From Streptomyces naganishii JCM 4654 (GTDB lineage Bacteria; Actinomycetota; Actinomycetes; Streptomycetales; Streptomycetaceae), in NCBI RefSeq assembly GCF_014650575.1, contig NZ_BMVF01000008.1:1-64000 (forward strand): 64,000 nt of DNA. The letters are read 5' to 3'. Of the stretch, positions 9,601 to 17,808 are shown piece after piece; position 1 is the stretch's first letter; each line of letters starts with the position of its first letter. The translations under genes and the position numbers were made by a program. The notes under the pieces are model-generated. The model was not told where the DNA came from. It saw only the letters and a program-made list of their open reading frames with translations, and searched no databases.

Positions 9601-10538
9601 TCGGTTCCGCGCAGGCGCACGCCGAGCGGATGCGCGCCGAGTCCGAGCGGCTGCGCGGCGACGCCGAGGCGGAGGCCGAGCGCACGCTGGCCGCCGCCCG
9701 CGAGGAGGCCGAGCGGACGCTGGACGAGGCCCGCAAGGAGGCCAACAAGCGGCGCTCGGAGGCGGCCGAGCAGGTCGACACCCTCATCACCGAGACCACG
9801 GCCGAGGCCGACAAGCTGCTCACCGAGGCGCAGCAGAGCGCGGTGAAGACCAAGGCGGACGCGGAGTCGCAGGCCGACGCGATGGTGGGCGCGGCCCGCA
9901 AGGAGGCCGACCGGATCCTGTCCGAGGCGACCATCGAGGGCAACGCCTCGGTGGAGAAGGCCCGTACGGACGCGGACGAGCTGCTCGTCGGCGCCCGCCG
10001 GGACGCCACGCAGATCCGCGAGCGCGCCGAGGAGCTGCGCGAGCGGCTGACCGCCGAGATCGAGGAACTGCACGAGCGGGCGCGGCGCGAGGCCGCGGAG
10101 ACGATGAGGTCCACCGGCGACCGCTGCGACGCGCTGATCAAGGCCGCCGAGGAGCAGCTGGCGAAGGCCCAGGCCAAGGCGAAGGAGATCGTCTCGGAGG
10201 CCAACTCCGAGGCGGGCAAGGTGCGTATCGCCGCGGTGAAGAAGGCCGAGGGGCTGCTGAAGGAGGCCGAGCAGAAGAAGGCCACGCTCGTGAAGGAGGC
10301 CGAGGAGCTGAAGGCCGAGGCGATCCGCGAGGCGCGGGCCACGGTCGAGGAGGGCAAGCGCGAGCTGGAGATCCTGGTGCGCCGGCGCGAGGACATCAAC
10401 GCCGAGATCTCCCGGGTCCAGGACGTCCTGGAGGCGCTGGAGTCCTTCGAGGCCCCGGCGTCCGGGAAGGACGGCGGCGTCAAGGCGGGCGCGACGGTGG
10501 GCGCACCCCGGTCGGGTGGCAAGTCGTCAGACGGCTAG
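6690..10538 (+). CDS. scy: Scy, giant coiled-coil polar-growth organiser, 1282 aa
   Basis: Scy is the molecular assembler of the streptomycete tip-organising centre; it partners with DivIVA, FilP and ParA to set hyphal tips and branching. A short heptad coiled coil near the N terminus (MRGYERQEREPAADVDHLSR) includes LGYQVEVLRAKLHEAR, which resembles DivIVA/FilP N termini. After a short break comes more than 1000 residues of almost unbroken Ala/Glu/Arg-rich helix (repeats such as EAERLRAEA), known as a 51-residue coiled-coil repeat. The C-terminal tail is Gly/Ser-rich. I chose GTG 6690 because it gives the family N terminus; a TTG at 6660 is less likely. The length is close to the roughly 1326 aa known in S. 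coelicolor. Confidence 0.95.
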   Translation: MRGYERQEREPAADVDHLSRFEAEMDRLKTEREKAIQHAEDLGYQVEVLRAKLHEARRTIMSRPAYDSADIGYQAEQLLRNAQMQADQIRADAERELSQARAQTQRILQEHAEQAARLQSELHQEAVTRRQQLDQELAERRQTVESHVNENVAWAEQLRARTEQQARRLLEESRAEAEQAMAAARAEAERVAAETRQRLQSEAESARAEAEQILRRARTDAERLLNAASTQAQEATDHAEQLRSSTATESDAARRQATELSRAAEQRMAEAEEALRKAQTEAEKLVTEAKEAAAKALSSAEAANETRTRTAKEQVARLVEEATKEAETTKSEAEQVVADARAEAEKIVAEAAEKARTITAEESATQLSKAAKTAEDVLNKAAEDAKNTTKAAAEEAERIRREAEAEADRLRAEAHDIAAQLKGAAKDDTKEYRAKTVELQEEARRLRGEAEQLRADAVAEGERIRAEARREAVVQIEEAAKTAEELLSKAKADADELRSTAQGDSEKVRTEAIERATSLRRQAEETLERTRKEAERHRAEAEERAESVRADAERAARELREETERAVEARRAEAAEELTRLHTDAEQRLAAAEQALSEAREEAARIRREAAEEAERLRAEAAERIRTLQQQAEAEAERLRDEAAADASASRAEGEALAVRLRSEAAAEAERLKAEAQDTADRVRAEAQAAAERLGAEASETLAAAQEEAARRRREAEELLGAARAEADQERERAREQSEELLASARKRVEEAQTEATRLVEEADRRATEMVSAAEQHAQQVRDSVAGLHEQAQEEITGLRSAAEHAAERTRREAGEEADRVRADAYAERERAGEDAARLRREAHEEAEAAKSLADRTVSEAIAEAERIRADVAEHAQRVRTEASDAIAQADQDATRTRAEAREDANRIRSDAATQADTLISEARAEAERLQTETINEADRLRADSVAKAEKLISDATGDAERLRAEAAETVGSAQAHAERMRAESERLRGDAEAEAERTLAAAREEAERTLDEARKEANKRRSEAAEQVDTLITETTAEADKLLTEAQQSAVKTKADAESQADAMVGAARKEADRILSEATIEGNASVEKARTDADELLVGARRDATQIRERAEELRERLTAEIEELHERARREAAETMRSTGDRCDALIKAAEEQLAKAQAKAKEIVSEANSEAGKVRIAAVKKAEGLLKEAEQKKATLVKEAEELKAEAIREARATVEEGKRELEILVRRREDINAEISRVQDVLEALESFEAPASGKDGGVKAGATVGAPRSGGKSSDG

Positions 10539-10559
10539 GGTGAGGGGCGGATTCCGGTC

Positions 10560-10599
10560 TTTCGGAGGGCTTTGCCCGGCTCTTTGGCAAGCTCTCCGA
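10560..10599 (+). terminator. Imperfect stem-loop after scy
   Basis: TCGGAG...CTCCGA arms with an inner TTGCC/GGCAA pairing and one bulge form a hairpin about 25 bp after the scy stop. It may attenuate or end scy transcription before filP. Confidence 0.35.
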
Positions 10600-10653
10600 T
10601 GGTCAGCCACTCAAAAGAGGTGTCATTCTCCAGATCAAACACGTATCCGCTCG

Positions 10654-10680
10654 ATGACACACCGCTTCGGCCCCTAGGAT
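10654..10680 (+). promoter_or_regulatory. Candidate filP promoter
   Basis: ATGACA (10654-10659) and TAGGAT (10675-10680) resemble -35 and -10 boxes of a vegetative promoter, with a short 15-bp spacer, 40 bp upstream of the filP ATG. The match is fair, and no start-site data are available. Confidence 0.35.
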
Positions 10681-10720
10681 TCCACCTATCACCTCACCGG
10701 TCTCATTCGACAGGAACCCC

Positions 10721-11656
10721 ATGAGCGACACTTCCCCCTACGGCTTCGAGCTTGTGCGGCGTGGGTACGACCGCGCTCAGGTGGACGAACGTATCTCCAA
10801 GCTCGTCTCCGACCGTGACAGCGCTCTTTCCCGCATCACCGCCCTGGAGAAGCGCATCGAGGAGCTCCACCTCGAGACGCAGAACGCCCAGGCCCAGGTC
10901 ACCGACGCCGAGCCGTCGTACGCGGGTCTCGGCGCGCGCGTCGAGAAGATCCTGCGTCTCGCCGAGGAAGAGGCGAAGGATCTGCGTGAGGAGGCCCGGC
11001 GCGCGGCCGAGCAGCACCGCGAGCTCGCCGAGTCGGCGGCCCAGCAGGTGCGCAACGACGCGGAGTCGTTCGCCGCGGAGCGCAAGTCCAAGGCCGAGGA
11101 CGAGGGCGTCCGGATCGTCGAGAAGGCCAAGGGCGAGGCGGCCCAGCTGCGCTCCGAGGCCCAGAAGGACGCGCAGTCCAAGCGCGAGGAGGCGGACGCC
11201 CTCTTCGAGGAGACCCGCGCCAAGGCCGCGCAGGCCGCCGCCGACTTCGAGACCAACCTCGCCAAGCGCCGCGAGCAGTCCGAGCGCGACCTGGCGTCCC
11301 GTCAGGCCAAGGCCGAGAAGCGGCTCGCGGAGATCGAGCACCGCGCCGAGCAGCTGCGCCTGGAGGCCGAGAAGCTGCGCACCGACGCCGAGCGCCGCGC
11401 CCGCCAGACGGTGGAGACCGCCCAGCGCCAGGCCGAGGACATCGTGGCCGACGCCAACGCCAAGGCGGACCGCATCCGTTCGGAGTCCGAGCGCGAGCTG
11501 GCGGCCCTGACCAACCGCCGCGACTCGATCAACGCCCAGCTCACCAACGTGCGCGAGATGCTGGCGACCCTCACCGGTGCCGCGGTGGCCGCCGCGGGCA
11601 CGCCGGCCGAGGACGAGCCGATCTCCCGCGGGGTCCCGGCCCAGCAGACCCGGTAG
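10721..11656 (+). CDS. filP: FilP, intermediate filament-like coiled-coil protein, 311 aa
   Basis: FilP self-assembles into filaments behind hyphal tips and interacts with DivIVA and Scy to give rigidity and direct growth. The N terminus (SPYGFELVRRGYDRAQVDER) has the DivIVA-like motif, followed by a short coiled coil, a break near residues 60-70 (AEPSYAGLG) and a long Ala/Glu/Arg-rich rod to about residue 285, then a disordered tail. ATG 10721 and the length fit the family exactly. It follows scy on the same strand after 182 bp containing a candidate promoter, so it can be expressed separately. Older annotations call this protein cellulose-binding. Confidence 0.96.
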   Translation: MSDTSPYGFELVRRGYDRAQVDERISKLVSDRDSALSRITALEKRIEELHLETQNAQAQVTDAEPSYAGLGARVEKILRLAEEEAKDLREEARRAAEQHRELAESAAQQVRNDAESFAAERKSKAEDEGVRIVEKAKGEAAQLRSEAQKDAQSKREEADALFEETRAKAAQAAADFETNLAKRREQSERDLASRQAKAEKRLAEIEHRAEQLRLEAEKLRTDAERRARQTVETAQRQAEDIVADANAKADRIRSESERELAALTNRRDSINAQLTNVREMLATLTGAAVAAAGTPAEDEPISRGVPAQQTR

Positions 11657-11732
11657 TCACCGGACGCACGGCACGTATCGCACGTATCGCACGCGCCGCC
11701 GCACGGTCCGCCGAGCGGTTCCGGTTCGGCGT

Positions 11733-11772
11733 GAAGCCCCTGTCACCCGTGTGACAGGGGCTTCCGTCTTTT
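11733..11772 (+). terminator. Rho-independent terminator after filP
   Basis: A perfect 14-bp stem (11733-11746 with 11751-11764) closes a four-base loop and is followed by CGTCTTTTA. This is one of the best intrinsic terminators in the window and ends the scy-filP unit. Confidence 0.9.
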
Positions 11773-11866
11773 ACCTTCTTTTGGGCGGAACCGTCAGCGC
11801 CCGGTTATCCTCCTAACCCTTACGGGGGCGTGTGCCCTGACGTGAACCTTTCGATGGGTGCGGAGC

Positions 11867-13141
11867 ATGATCGAGGCAGTCGGCCTGACCAAGCGCTACG
11901 GCGACAAGACCGCTGTGTACAACCTCTCCTTCCAGGTGCGGCCCGGAGCCGTCACCGGCTTCCTCGGGCCGAACGGCTCGGGCAAGTCGACGACCATGCG
12001 GATGATCCTCGGCCTGGACAACCCCACCGCGGGGACGGTGACGATCGGCGGCTATCCGTACCGCAGGCTGCCGAACGCCCCCCGCCAGGTCGGCGCGTTG
12101 CTCGACGCGAAGGCCGTGCACGGCGGCCGCTCCGCCCGCAACCATCTGCTCTGCCTGGCCCAGCTCTCCGGCATCCCGGCCCGCCGGGTCGACGAGGTGC
12201 TCGGCGTCGTCGGTCTCCAGGGCGTGGCGAAGAAGCGGTCCAAGGGCTTCTCGCTCGGCATGGGCCAGCGGCTCGGCATCGCCGCCGCGCTGCTGGGCGA
12301 CCCGCAGGTGCTGCTGTTCGACGAGCCGGTGAACGGTCTTGACCCCGAGGGCATCCTCTGGGTGCGCAATCTGATGAAGGCGCTGGCCGCCGAGGGGCGG
12401 ACCGTGTTCGTCTCCAGTCATCTGATGAGCGAGATGGCACTGACCGCGGACCACCTGATCGTCATCGGGCGCGGGCAGCTGCTCGCCGACATGAGCGTGA
12501 CGGACTTCATCTCCGCGAACTCGGCCGACTTCGCCCGGGTCCGCACCCCGGACGCCGAGCCCCAGCTGCGCGAGAAGCTCACCGCCGCGCTGACCGAGGC
12601 GGGCGGGCACGTGCTGCCCGAGCAGGACGGCGCGCTGCGGGTGACCGGCCTGCCGCTGCCCCGCATCAGCGACCTCGCGCACGAGGCGGACGTACGGCTG
12701 TGGGAGCTGTCCCCGCACCAGGCCTCGCTGGAGGAGGCGTACATGCGGATGACGCAGGGCGCCGTCGACTACCGCTCCACCACCGACCAGAAGGCGGGGC
12801 TGATGCAGCCCCTGCCGCCCGGCGCGCAGCCGCCGGTGCCGGTGCCCGGCCAGGGCCAGCCCGGCTGGTACGCGCCTCCGCCGCCGCAGCAGGGCGGTCA
12901 GCCGTTCGCGCCGCCGCAGGGGCCGCCGCAGGGCGCGCCCGGGCAGCCGGCCGCGGGTCCGTACGGCGCTCCGGGCGCCGGCGCCCCGAATCCGTACGGC
13001 GCTCCGGCCGCGGGCGGCCCCGGTGCGGGCGGCCCGAACCCGTACGCCCAGGCCGCTCCCCCGAGCGCGCCCGCCGAGCCCACCTCCGCCGCCGAGCCCA
13101 CCTCCGCCGCCGACTCCACCAAGCCCGAGGACGCCCGATGA
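11867..13141 (+). CDS. ABC transporter ATP-binding protein with Pro/Gly-rich tail, 424 aa
   Basis: This is an export-type ABC ATPase. Walker A is GPNGSGKST (about residues 38-46), the signature region is the divergent FSLGMGQRLGIA, and Walker B is VLLFDEPVNGLDP. The nucleotide-binding core plus an accessory domain covers about 310 residues. It is followed by about 110 residues of Pro/Gly/Ala/Gln-rich low-complexity sequence, unusual for an ATPase and probably disordered. ATG 11867 is chosen over GTG 11858 because the homology begins MIEAVGLTKRYG. It overlaps the permease gene by ATGA. The substrate is unknown. Confidence 0.9.
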   Translation: MIEAVGLTKRYGDKTAVYNLSFQVRPGAVTGFLGPNGSGKSTTMRMILGLDNPTAGTVTIGGYPYRRLPNAPRQVGALLDAKAVHGGRSARNHLLCLAQLSGIPARRVDEVLGVVGLQGVAKKRSKGFSLGMGQRLGIAAALLGDPQVLLFDEPVNGLDPEGILWVRNLMKALAAEGRTVFVSSHLMSEMALTADHLIVIGRGQLLADMSVTDFISANSADFARVRTPDAEPQLREKLTAALTEAGGHVLPEQDGALRVTGLPLPRISDLAHEADVRLWELSPHQASLEEAYMRMTQGAVDYRSTTDQKAGLMQPLPPGAQPPVPVPGQGQPGWYAPPPPQQGGQPFAPPQGPPQGAPGQPAAGPYGAPGAGAPNPYGAPAAGGPGAGGPNPYAQAAPPSAPAEPTSAAEPTSAADSTKPEDAR

Positions 13142-14010
13142 GCACGCCCCAGTCCCCCATGCCGCAGGCAGCGCCGACCTGGCAGGCGGCACCCGGTTCC
13201 GCGTTCCCCTCGTACACCTCGCCGATCCCGGTCGTGCGCACGCACCTCGGGCACGCGCTCGCCTCGGAGTGGACGAAGATCAAGTCGGTGCGCTCCACGA
13301 TGTGGACGCTCGGGGTCTTCGTCCTGCTCGTGATCGGGATCGGGCTGCTGACCGGAGCCGTGGTCGTCAACTCCTCCGCGGACCTGTCCGGCAACGAGAA
13401 CCCGCTCGCGCTGGGCTTCTTCGGGCTGCTGCTCGGCAGCATCTGCGTCATGACGCTCGGCGTGCTGACGACCGCCTCGGAGTACGGCACCGGCATGATC
13501 CGCACCACGATGACCGCGTGCCCGAGCCGGGGGCGGGTGCTCGCGGCGAAGGCGATCGTCTTCTTCCTCGTCGCCTTCACGGTGTCCCTGGTGTCCACGG
13601 CCCTGGTCGCCCTGGCGCAGACCGCCATGCTGGACGGCACGCACGCGCGGCAGCCCACCGGTGCGGAGTGGTTCAAGGCGACGGTCGGCGTCAGCCTCTA
13701 CATGGCGCTGCTCGGCCTGCTCTCGCTCGTCATCGGCTCGGTGCTGCGGCACTCGGCGGGCGCCATCACCATCATGATCGGCGTCGTGCTCGCGCCCCTG
13801 GTCATCGCGCTGTTCATGTTCGCGCGGTCGCTGGAGAAGGTGCGCCAGGCCCTGTTCGAGTACTCCATCCCGAACCAGCTGAGCGTGTTCTACTCCAACT
13901 CCCTTTCTCAGTCCGGCCCTTCGGGCTGGGACCCGCTGTGGATCATCCTGGGCACGACGGCCGTCGCCTTCGCCGGCGCCTGGGCGCTGCTGCAGAAGCG
14001 GGACGTATGA
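13138..14010 (+). CDS. ABC transporter permease, 290 aa
   Basis: This polytopic ABC-2 type permease has about 40 cytosolic N-terminal residues, then six hydrophobic segments: around residues 60-82, 93-115, 136-160, 182-202, 207-230 and 262-283. It pairs with the ATPase encoded immediately upstream, with which it overlaps by four bases. The SEWTKIKSVRSTMWTL motif before the first membrane helix is common in actinobacterial ABC-2 exporters of unknown substrate. It is convergent with the small zinc-type protein gene, whose stop lies 31 bp away. Confidence 0.9.
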   Translation: MSTPQSPMPQAAPTWQAAPGSAFPSYTSPIPVVRTHLGHALASEWTKIKSVRSTMWTLGVFVLLVIGIGLLTGAVVVNSSADLSGNENPLALGFFGLLLGSICVMTLGVLTTASEYGTGMIRTTMTACPSRGRVLAAKAIVFFLVAFTVSLVSTALVALAQTAMLDGTHARQPTGAEWFKATVGVSLYMALLGLLSLVIGSVLRHSAGAITIMIGVVLAPLVIALFMFARSLEKVRQALFEYSIPNQLSVFYSNSLSQSGPSGWDPLWIILGTTAVAFAGAWALLQKRDV

Positions 14011-14041
14011 GCCCCACGGCCCCGACGGGGGCCCAGCCGGC

Positions 14042-14374
14042 CTAGAACTTCGGCGCGTTACGGGACCGCTGCACCCGCGTGGTGCGGCGGTCCTTCGCGT
14101 TCCAGCAGGCCTTGTGCCAGTGCCTGCGGTCGTCCACGCCCGCGTGCTCGGGCCAGGCCACCACGTGCGGGACGCCGGAGGGGATCATCTGGTCGCAGCC
14201 CGGGCAGCGGTAGGTCTTTCCCTGCGCGCTCGCCCCCGCGACATGGCGCACGCTCCAGTCCTCGCCCCGCCAGCTCTCCGTGGCCTGCAGGCCGCCGTAG
14301 CGGCCCGCGGGGTCGTCCTCGGCGCTCCGGCCGGACGAGCCGGAACCCTTGGGGCGGTTGCGACGCGGGGACAC
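14042..14374 (-). CDS. Small zinc-binding-like hypothetical protein, 110 aa
   Basis: I do not recognise a named function. The protein is basic, with an unstructured N terminus (VSPRRNRPKGSGSSGRS). The second half contains CPGCDQM, then PHVVAWPEHAG and RHWHKACW. This Cys/His spacing suggests a zinc-binding treble clef or HNH-like fold, but an HNH catalytic pattern is not complete. The GTG start at 14374 follows GAGG at good spacing. It is conserved beside the luciferase-like gene in streptomycetes, from memory, where it is often mislabelled as an ATP/GTP-binding protein. Confidence 0.75.
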   Translation of the reverse strand: MSPRRNRPKGSGSSGRSAEDDPAGRYGGLQATESWRGEDWSVRHVAGASAQGKTYRCPGCDQMIPSGVPHVVAWPEHAGVDDRRHWHKACWNAKDRRTTRVQRSRNAPKF

Positions 14375-14608
14375 GGGACACCTCACGGAGCTGTTCGGGG
14401 AGCAGGGACCGCGTCCAGCGTACGCGGCGCGGGGCGGGGTAGGCGCAAGGAACCGATTACCGACCAACCCCCACAAGTCCCCCTGCCCCACGAGGCATTC
14501 CGCAGACAATCCGGAAATCTCTCCGCCAGGCCGTGTCTTCGGCACGTGTCGGCCGGTTATGCCGGGTGGGGGAGCTCCGTGTCGGAGCCAAGGAAGCAGG
14601 AAAAGGCA

Positions 14609-15637
14609 ATGCGCGTTGGAAGTTTCGTGCTGGCGGCCCAGTTCCCGGGGCAGGGCCAAGGGGAAACTCTGCACCGGGCGGTCCGTACGGCGGAGGTGGC
14701 CGAGGAGGCCGGCCTGGACGCGGTCTGGCTCGCCGAGCACCACTTCGTACCGTACGGGACGTGCCCTTCGGCGATCACCCTGGCGGCGCTGCTGCTCGGC
14801 CGCACCCGCTGGCTGCGGGTGGGCACCGCGGTCAGCGTGCTGCCCACCGTCCATCCGGTGGCGCTCGGCGAGCAGGCAGCGCTGCTCCACGTGACCAGCG
14901 GGGGGCGCTTCTCGCTGGGCGTGGGGCGCGGCGGCCCGTGGGTGGACCTCGAGGTCTTCGCAACCGGCCTCGAGGCGTACGAGAAGGGGTTCCCGGAATC
15001 ACTCGACCTGCTGGTGCGCTGGCTGCGCGAGCCGGCGGTCTCCGCCTCGGGGGAACGATTCACCTTCCGTGAGGTCCCCGTGGTGCCCCGCCCCTGCGAG
15101 GCGCTGACGGACGCCCCCGGCCCGGAGGTCGTCGTCGCGTGCACCTCACCCGCCAGTGTCCGGCTGGCCGCCGAGCGCGGGCTGCCGATGCTGTTGGGGA
15201 TGCACGTCGGGGACGAGGAGAAGGCCGAGATGGTCGCCCTGTGGCGGCGCTGCGCGCGGGCCGCGGGGCGCCCGCCCGAGGAGATCCGGGGCGCCGGCCA
15301 TGTTTCGGCGGGCGTCTGCCAGATCGCCGACCGGCGCACGGACGCGGTGGAGACGCTGGTGAAGTCGATGCCGGGCTGGCTGAAACAGGGGCTGGACGCC
15401 CATGTCACGGTGGACGGCCGGGCCCGCTCGATGCGCGATCCGCTGGCCTACACCGAGCTGCTGTGCGGGCTGCACCCGGTGGGCACGCCACGGCTGTGCG
15501 CCGACCGGCTCGCGGCGACCTCCGAGCGGACCGGGATCACCCGCTTCGCCCTGCTCGTCGAGGGCTCGGGCGACCTCGCGGCGACGGAGGAGAACGTGCG
15601 GCGGCTGGGCGCCGAGGTCCTGCCCCACCTGGGGTGA
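14609..15637 (+). CDS. LLM-class flavin-dependent oxidoreductase (luciferase-like), 342 aa
   Basis: This is a bacterial-luciferase-family TIM barrel protein. Visible landmarks are EEAGLDAVWLAEHHF, the strand-turn LRVGTAVSVLP and the GRFSLGVGRGGP motif near residue 110. Family members use reduced FMN or F420 to oxidise or reduce diverse substrates; the substrate here is unknown. ATG 14609 is supported by AGGAAAAGG upstream and by the N-terminal MRVGSFVLAAQFPGQ. It is a single-gene unit divergent from the small zinc-type gene and convergent with the SCO5389-family gene. Confidence 0.9.
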   Translation: MRVGSFVLAAQFPGQGQGETLHRAVRTAEVAEEAGLDAVWLAEHHFVPYGTCPSAITLAALLLGRTRWLRVGTAVSVLPTVHPVALGEQAALLHVTSGGRFSLGVGRGGPWVDLEVFATGLEAYEKGFPESLDLLVRWLREPAVSASGERFTFREVPVVPRPCEALTDAPGPEVVVACTSPASVRLAAERGLPMLLGMHVGDEEKAEMVALWRRCARAAGRPPEEIRGAGHVSAGVCQIADRRTDAVETLVKSMPGWLKQGLDAHVTVDGRARSMRDPLAYTELLCGLHPVGTPRLCADRLAATSERTGITRFALLVEGSGDLAATEENVRRLGAEVLPHLG

Positions 15638-15717
15638 GGGTCGCGTCGCGGGATGGCTTGCCGCCCCAGCACTGAACACCTCCCGCGGGCGGAGCGGCAA
15701 GCGGGCGAAAGACCGAC

Positions 15718-16110
15718 TCAGCAGTCCCTGAGCTCCGGGGACTGGTTGAGCAGCTGGCCGCGCACCGAGGTGAAGCGGGTCAGCGACTCGTCGGCCGAGG
15801 CGTCCAGCGGGAACACCGCCACCCGGTGGCAGTTCTGGAAGGCCAGGCGCACACCGAAGTGCCGCTGCAGCGCACCGCGTATGGCGTCACTCGCGAGCGC
15901 ACGCAGGAGCTGACCGCGTGCCTGCTCGTCCGGCGGGGGCGTCTGGTTGTCGGCGAAGTTGCCGCCGTCCACCTTCAGCTGGGCCACCAGGGAGCTGATC
16001 ATCTCCCATGCGTAGGGCAGGGAGGTCCGGACGCAGTCGACGAAGTCTGCTTCGTCGACCTCGCCTCGCTCGGCCTGTTCCAGTAGGGCCGGTGAGACGT
16101 CGAGCGACAT
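15718..16110 (-). CDS. SCO5389 family protein, 130 aa, unknown function
   Basis: This small acidic cytosolic protein begins MSLDVSPALLEQAERGEVDE. It corresponds to the actinobacterial SCO5389 family, which has no known function. It has no membrane segment or catalytic motif. A pair of Cys residues (DCVRTSL near residue 25, NCHRVAVF near 100) and a C-terminal Cys are present. ATG 16110 is supported by AGGAGAACCC immediately upstream; the longer open frame is not supported. It is divergent from nucS, and this adjacency is conserved in streptomycetes to my knowledge. Confidence 0.85.
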   Translation of the reverse strand: MSLDVSPALLEQAERGEVDEADFVDCVRTSLPYAWEMISSLVAQLKVDGGNFADNQTPPPDEQARGQLLRALASDAIRGALQRHFGVRLAFQNCHRVAVFPLDASADESLTRFTSVRGQLLNQSPELRDC

Positions 16111-16412
16111 GGGTTCTCCTCTCGCACCCCCGAACAGCAGGGGTTGCCGGACAGATAAGGGAGGTTCGCGATATCGAACACGGTGCGTACACATAGCGCG
16201 ACCTCCCGGTCACTACCGTAAGCATCAGAACGAGGGGCCACCAGGCGAATGCACGTAGAGGCAGGGCGGGTTGGGCACACAATCGGCCACAAGTGAACAC
16301 GGGTGATCCAGGGAAAAAAGGGGCGCCCGCGAAGGGGCGTTCCGTGGTCCGCGGGGGCGGCCGGTCCGGGCGAATCGCGCGCGGTGCGGTGCGTCGAGTA
16401 GCGTTGCCGACC
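16111..16412. other. Divergent intergenic region, SCO5389-family gene / nucS
   Basis: This 302-bp gap must hold promoters for both divergent genes. The only structure I see is an 8-bp palindrome CGATATCG at 16169-16176 within GTTCGCGATATCGAAC. No convincing -35/-10 pair was found for either gene. Confidence 0.4.
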
Positions 16413-17084
16413 ATGCGTCTCGTCATCGCCCGGTGCTCCGTCGACTACGCCGGCCGGCTCACCGCCCATCTGCCGTCAGCGCCCCGTCTGATCCTGGTCA
16501 AGGCGGACGGCAGCGTCTCGATCCACGCGGACGACCGGGCCTACAAGCCCCTGAACTGGATGTCGCCGCCGTGCACCCTCAAGGAGGGCACGGACGAGGA
16601 CGAGGGCGTCTGGACGGTCGTCAACAAGGCGGGCGAGAAGCTCATCATCACGATGGAGGAGATCCTCCACGACTCCTCGCACGAACTCGGCGTGGACCCG
16701 GGGCTGATCAAGGACGGTGTGGAGGCGCACCTCCAGGAGCTGCTCGCCGACCGCATCGAGACGCTCGGCGAGGGCTACACGCTCATCCGGCGCGAGTACA
16801 TGACGGCCATCGGGCCGGTGGACATCCTGTGCCGGGACGCGGACGGCGGTACGGTCGCGGTCGAGATCAAGCGACGCGGTGAGATCGACGGCGTCGAGCA
16901 ACTCACGCGCTACCTGGAGCTGTTGAACCGCGACCCGCATCTCGCCCCGGTACGCGGCATCTTCGCGGCCCAGGAAATCAAGCCCCAGGCACGGGTCCTG
17001 GCCACCGACCGCGGAATCGGCTGCCAGGTCCTGGACTACGACGCCCTACGAGGCATCGAGGACGACAAACTCCGCCTGTTCTGA
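16413..17084 (+). CDS. nucS: Mismatch endonuclease NucS/EndoMS
   Basis: NucS cuts both strands at mismatches and provides the non-canonical mismatch repair of actinobacteria, which lack MutS/MutL. The protein has 223 aa: an N-terminal binding domain and a RecB-like nuclease core with Asp137, Glu151 and Lys153 (PVDIL...VAVEIK), the same spacing as the archaeal catalytic D-E-K. It ends in LRLF, the beta-clamp-binding tail known for corynebacterial EndoMS. ATG 16413 is the family start; the upstream in-frame extension is not conserved-looking. Loss of this gene gives a mutator phenotype in mycobacteria and streptomycetes. Confidence 0.96.
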   Translation: MRLVIARCSVDYAGRLTAHLPSAPRLILVKADGSVSIHADDRAYKPLNWMSPPCTLKEGTDEDEGVWTVVNKAGEKLIITMEEILHDSSHELGVDPGLIKDGVEAHLQELLADRIETLGEGYTLIRREYMTAIGPVDILCRDADGGTVAVEIKRRGEIDGVEQLTRYLELLNRDPHLAPVRGIFAAQEIKPQARVLATDRGIGCQVLDYDALRGIEDDKLRLF

Positions 17085-17149
17085 CCACGGGCGACGGAAC
17101 ATCCGACACGGGCGCACACACCCCCGACGGACGCCCAACCGCCGCCGGA

Positions 17150-17730
17150 CGGCCGGGTGCCGGACGGACAGCGACCGCCGCCGCACGACGGACCGGGCTG
17201 GCCGCCGTCCACCGCCGGGCGGGCGGGATGCTGCCGGGCGGGCGGCCGGCCCGGACGGGCGGGCGTCACCCAGCGGACGGGCGTCGCCCGGACGGGCTGG
17301 TGGCCCGGCTGCCGTGCGCGCCGGATGGCGAGTGCCGCAGACAGACAACGACCGCTGCCGACCGGCGAACGGCCCGGCCGCCGTCCACCGCCGTGCGGCC
17401 GGATGCCGCCAGCCAGGCAGCCGGCCCGGACGGGCGGGCGTCGCCCAGCGGGCGGACGCCGCCGGACGGGCTGGTGGCCCGGCTGCCGTGCGCGCCGGAT
17501 GGCGAGTGCCGCAGACAGACAACGACCGCTGCCGAACGGCGAACGGCCCGGCCGCCGTCCACCGCCGTGCGGCCGGATGCCGCCAGCCGCCGGCCCGGAC
17601 GGGCGGGCGGGCGTCGCCCAGTGGGCGGACGCCGCCGGACGGGCGGGTGGCCCGGCTGCCGTGCGCGCCGGATGGCGAGTGCCGCAGACAGACAACGACC
17701 GCCGCCGAACGGCCCGGGCGGGCAGCCGCT
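17150..17730. repeat. Long tandem repeat array, unit about 174 bp
   Basis: GACGGGCTGGTGGCCCGGCT begins at 17291 and 17465, and a variant begins at 17638, giving periods of 174 and 173 bp. The first two full copies look about 95 percent identical by eye. The third is partial, and a decayed copy precedes them from about 17150. All lie in the 724-bp gap between nucS and the P-loop ATPase gene. All six frames are largely open because the unit is very GC-rich, but no frame has a credible start and the 173-bp copy breaks phase, so coding is unlikely. The copies contain no short spacer structure. Confidence 0.85.
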
Positions 17731-17808
17731 GCCGCGCGGGCGGCCGCCGTACGGCCGGGCCGCCGCCGGGCGGGCGGCCGGCCCGGGTGTCGGCCGGGGG
17801 CACCCCGG

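Noticed and set aside
6426..10073. A 1215-codon open frame antisense to scy
   Set aside because: It is Gly/Leu/Arg-rich low complexity caused by the strong codon bias of scy on the other strand. There is no ribosome site and no recognisable domain, and scy itself is certain.
17150..17730. CRISPR array
   Set aside because: The repeated unit is about 174 bp with no short palindromic repeat alternating with unique spacers, and no cas genes are present.
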